Shown here: piece after piece, positions 61,201-64,000 of the stretch | How the letters are laid out: each line of letters starts with the position of its first letter | How positions within the stretch are numbered: the stretch's first letter is position 1 | Assembly: GCA_026120185.1 (NCBI GenBank) | Contig: JANUWF010001783.1 | Span: 5,797,001 to 5,861,000, forward strand | Source: Voacanga thouarsii | Lineage: Eukaryota > Streptophyta > Magnoliopsida > Gentianales > Apocynaceae | Direction: 5' to 3' | Length of the DNA: 64,000 nt | Made by a program: the position numbers and the translations under genes | Notes under the pieces: model-generated | Database searches by the model: none | The model's input: only the letters and a program-made list of their open reading frames with translations | Told to the model about the DNA's origin: nothing

Positions 61201-62104
61201 AATTAAATGCTTCAATGCAAATCCCGCAGGATCCTCAAATGATAAAAAAAGCCCTGTTTACCAGACGAGTAACAGTATATGGCAGCCTCATCAGAGCCAT
61301 GTTTCCATAGAAGAGAACGTTCTCACAGTTTCCCACATATTTCCAACCATAAAAATAAGACTAGCATCTGAACTCTAGCCACAAAAAAAATGAAAAAGAA
61401 AAAGAAATACATCCGCGGTGAAAATCTATAGAAATTGTAAAGTCTATGAAACCCAAACTGTAGAACCCCGTAAACGAGTACCCAAAACAGAGTGCAATGT
61501 CAAAACCCCTGAAATGAGGAAAATAATAACCTAATCATAATCCCCAAAAATGACCATTCACCAATCGACAAACAGAGACCAAAAGAAAACTAAAATTTCA
61601 CACACAAAAGCGGGCTACAGGATTGTCCATATTTGACGATGGCCCTAGTATCTATGCTTAACAAACTCGGAGACTAGCCCAAGCAAAATGCCCGACCACA
61701 ATCCCATTACTATGACTAGGCTCACTGAATTTGAAGCACCAGACAATGTACATCTAAATTAAAGCGCCAAAGCGTAATGGATGATTTTATTCACACGTAT
61801 GGGAATACATAGAGCACAAAAGGTACAAGCAAGTAGCAAGAAGGTGCGCAGTGACGCTGACCAGAATATTTCCATGGAAGTAAATGGCAAGGACGATCTG
61901 AGATTCAGAGGTATGAGTGCAGATGCCAAGAACGGCGGTTGAGGAAGAAGAGAGCCAGGCTCCTCTTCTATGACGAAGCACGGGGGAAGTCGATTGATGT
62001 ACGAGGCGGTCTGAGATAGGATTCTTCATAGTATGATTAGAGATTGTCAAGTAGTTGAAGAAGAAGGCATACTCTATCAGGTAATGGTGTTTCAGCACAT
62101 ACAT
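58164..62104 (-). CDS. PHS1: PHS1, POOR HOMOLOGOUS SYNAPSIS 1 (eight exons)
   Basis: A meiotic protein needed for correct homologue pairing and for moving recombination factor RAD50 into the nucleus (known in maize and Arabidopsis). I derive exons, minus strand: 62104-61862, 60581-60465, 59523-59458, 59344-59244, 59009-58828, 58747-58692, 58561-58534, 58228-58164. All junctions are GT-AG and keep one frame, total 858 bp, 285 residues. The family hallmarks are HRRGAWLSSSS, EEHFISKLHFSWPQ, TRGSRVVFASYKDPTGQIQKFAMRF, SFIDALQEII, LPSSFTAFLADC and the conserved C-terminus SSSFHVMLSKMEKFINDTGGDLGL. The length is near the usual 300. The start is the least certain part: the ATG lies two bases from a 24-A tract and only eight residues precede the conserved IEYAFFFNY block. 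Exon 7 is only 28 bp. Confidence 0.88.
58534..58561 (-). CDS. PHS1: PHS1 exon 7 (28 bp)
   Basis: A very short exon between TTTTCCTGCAG and CATG/GTGAGT. It codes RCMPSSSFH, matching the conserved RYMEDSSFQ-like stretch. Gene finders often miss exons of this size. Confidence 0.82.
58692..58747 (-). CDS. PHS1: PHS1 exon 6
   Basis: 56 bp between GAAACTGCAG and CACG/GTAGTG. It codes GTDQLKFPVEADMLSCLT and matches the segment before the C-terminal block in other PHS1 proteins. Confidence 0.78.
58828..59009 (-). CDS. PHS1: PHS1 exon 5
   Basis: 182 bp between TTATTGTTGCAG and GAAG/GTATATT. It codes a serine-rich poorly conserved stretch and LNLPSSFTAFLADCNTESLE. The conserved LPPSF motif of the family is seen as LPSSF. 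Confidence 0.85.
59244..59344 (-). CDS. PHS1: PHS1 exon 4
   Basis: 101 bp after a TTTCCACAG acceptor, ending AAAG/GTTCAA in phase 2. It codes EIIQNMRITSANSKFQTRVK and SETECISLDGEQQ. The donor was chosen because only a two-base remainder joins exon 5 without a stop. Confidence 0.78.
59458..59523 (-). CDS. PHS1: PHS1 exon 3
   Basis: 22 codons, IQKFAMRFLRSSDSQSFIDALQ, between ATTCACAG and CAG/GTATGAG. It joins exon 2 in phase 0 to give GQIQKFAMRF as in family members. Confidence 0.9.
60465..60581 (-). CDS. PHS1: PHS1 exon 2
   Basis: Exactly 39 codons between a TGTTACAG acceptor and a CAA/GTATGG donor. It codes EEHFISKLHFSWPQTKCGSE and TRGSRVVFASYKDPTGQ, the most conserved piece of the family. 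Confidence 0.92.
61862..62104 (-). CDS. PHS1: PHS1 exon 1
   Basis: 81 codons, ending ATTCTG before a GTCAGC donor (phase 0). LIEYAFFFNYLTISN matches the usual Trp-x-x-Tyr-x-Arg-Phe-Phe block of PHS1 near the N-terminus, and RRGAWLSSSSTAVLG and VLAIYFHGNIL follow. Reading through the donor would add a frame that does not match the family. Confidence 0.82.
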
Positions 62105-62106
62105 GA

Positions 62107-62130
62107 TTTTTTTTTTTTTTTTTTTTTTTT
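62107..62130. repeat. 24-base T run adjoining the PHS1 start codon
   Basis: T24 on the plus strand means A24 on the PHS1 strand, ending two bases before the ATG. It may be leader sequence, a length-variable tract, or the poly(A) of a small retroposed sequence. Confidence 0.95.
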
Positions 62131-64000
62131 ACTCTAATTGGGTTTGCATTGCATCAAGGTTTAATCACAGAGTAGGGAATTGTGGTGCTTTTTCTTTGTT
62201 TTCTTCCCTGCTTCTTTCTTTTAGACGGCTAGTTTTCGTGACGGGATGGCCCTGTCCTTGCAGCGTTCCTTTCTGATTTGATTATTGGACGCCTCTCTGC
62301 AGTCTGCACAGAATCAGTACTGGGGTCTGGGTTGCGTGTTTCAGAATGTCAGTTTCGTAGGCATTTGCCACTGCCATTGCTATTATGCCATTACCATTTC
62401 TTGCTGGTGCGCCCCTGACAGAGGGTATTAGCTGCGGAATTTCCTGGATCAAAGGGTGTGCTATTGCTAAGTAGACCCCTTTAAAATGCACGAAACACTA
62501 GTGAGTGAGCTTGACATATATGATTTGATGATTCTCTATTCATAAGGAAAAATTTTGTGACAAGATTTATGAAACATCTGATTTTAAAAAAAAGCTCTGA
62601 ATTATTATTTTTTTTGGATTTTAAAGTCTATTTGCGGGAATGGAGAACTTGAAAATTTCTGATTTTTTTTTTTTTTGAGTTGAGAAATCATTATTGCAGT
62701 AGTTAAGTGGAAGTTTTGGAAATAATCATCAAACTTTGCTGGTATATTTCGGTCTTTTGTCAAAAATGGCTTAATTGTGACCATTCTAAAATCAACTGTC
62801 CCGATTTGTTCTGGATTTATAAAATGTGCCATAATAAAATAAAAATACATTATATAAATGTGCCTTCATATAAAATAGAAGAATTAAAATAAAAGTGAAT
62901 AGAAGCCTCAAAACCCTTCTAATTTTCTAATGGAGAACACTCAACTCTTTTAAGAGATTGTCTACCTCAAATGTAAGAAAGACAATTAATGGTAAAGAAA
63001 ACATTTGTGGTGAATTTAAGCCGAATTTTTTGTTATACAAATTGAAATTGAGAAAAAACTTTCTTAACAATGTTGCGAAAGGTAGATTTAGAAAGAAAAA
63101 GAAAACTCATTTGTATTGATGGTACTAACAGAATCATTCTTATAAGATTTATTCATTCTGATAATGTATCCTTATTTAAATAGAATGCATAAAGCTTACC
63201 AATATAAATTGAGTTAATTAATTACAGAAAACCCATAGACTATTTTTGGCAAAAACTCATGTACAGTTGCTTGGATCTATACACATTAGCAAAACAGTTT
63301 GCCGCAAATTTTAACCTGGCCTTCTCCCACAAACACTGAGGACCAGTGAGAGCCCTCTTCTGTTGTTAGACTTTAAAGGTTTTTTTGATCCATATTGGGA
63401 TCCAAGGGGTTATTCAGTGAACGCCCAACCCCATGAAAATGAGTCCATTCTAACCCAATTCTCTCACGTTACAGATTAGTTCTGTGCATGTGGGGCTCGA
63501 AAACTCATGTAAAATGACGTTTAGACGTCTAGGGCCCCAACCGTCGATAAGCCAAAAATCTAGAGTTTCTGTCCATCTTGGTCAAGTGAATTATCAACTT
63601 GCATTAGTGTGCCCATCCCTTTCATTTCATTGTTTGACAACAGCCCAATGCATTGCCAACATATACTGAGAATTTCAGTAGCTGATCGATTCTAATTGTT
63701 CGCACTTTCTCTGGGTTGAGAACTGACAAAAGATGTAAGGATTGAATGAGAATTATATTGGCCATTGATGAAGAGCTAACTAACAGTTTGATCTATCCCC
63801 AGGCAGTCGTACATTTTATTTTCCATATGCAAGAAAAGTCTTGCCTTGACTCCTTTGATTATGCAATGGAAGTGACAAGCAGAAAAACTGGTCCACATTG
63901 ATTTAAATGCTGGCTGGGGCAATAAAGGAAAAAATATTTAACTGACCTCAATCAGGAAGATGACGAGGGATATAAACTAAGAGAATCGCAATCAGAATTC
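62131..64000. other. PHS1 upstream region, no gene recognised
   Basis: 62210-62490 is richer in G and C than its surroundings and on the minus strand has a 69-codon open stretch (VRGAPARNGNGIIAMAVANA is a part) of unknown nature. It is likely PHS1 promoter or leader. From 62500 to 64000 I see only AT-rich intergenic DNA with short chance ORFs. Confidence 0.5.

Overview
This is a nuclear window from a flowering plant, almost certainly a eudicot. It is AT-rich and carries layered LTR retrotransposons and CACTA DNA transposons. Only two host genes can be supported, both on the minus strand and both in the right part: a LATERAL ORGAN BOUNDARIES (LOB) type transcription factor near 48.6-49.2 kb, and an eight-exon gene for POOR HOMOLOGOUS SYNAPSIS 1 (PHS1), a meiotic pairing protein, at 58.2-62.1 kb. 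The species cannot be named from the sequence alone.

0-26 kb is a transposon nest. A decayed Ty1/copia element on the plus strand (gag to RNase H plus a 3' LTR, 0.5-5.9 kb) abuts the gag end of a minus-strand copia element. The long 5' LTR of that minus-strand element runs from 16004 back to 8438 and has been split twice. One insertion is a complete 4.4-kb gag-only retrotransposon (9279-13675, TSD CTATT). The other is a 1.29-kb solo LTR (14545-15834). To the right lies a short-LTR copia element (16.0-26.2 kb). Its reverse transcriptase is split by a 4.0-kb non-autonomous CACTA element (18287-22312, TSD TCA), and its 3' untranslated region is split by a 2.05-kb solo LTR (23727-25771, TSD TTTTC) that belongs to the same family as the broken 8.4-16.0 kb LTR. 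Inside the CACTA element is a tandem array of about ten 152-bp units.

26-44 kb holds a 1.0-kb CACTA miniature element (26563-27573, TSD TGA). It also holds one end and the decayed TNP2-type transposase gene of a larger CACTA element (31171 to about 40460). That element is joined to a 3'-truncated minus-strand copia (about 40506-43568). At the join is a filler that looks assembled from scrambled copies of the adjacent copia sequence, as expected of end-joining repair with templated insertion.

44-64 kb is gene space with low repeat content: several short tandem duplications, microsatellites and long G runs, then LOB with a probable 5'-UTR intron, a 7-kb gene-free interval, and PHS1. The two genes have no known pathway link. 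The transposon reading frames are broken mostly by stops at sites where a C-to-T (or G-to-A) change would explain them, as expected of old methylated copies.
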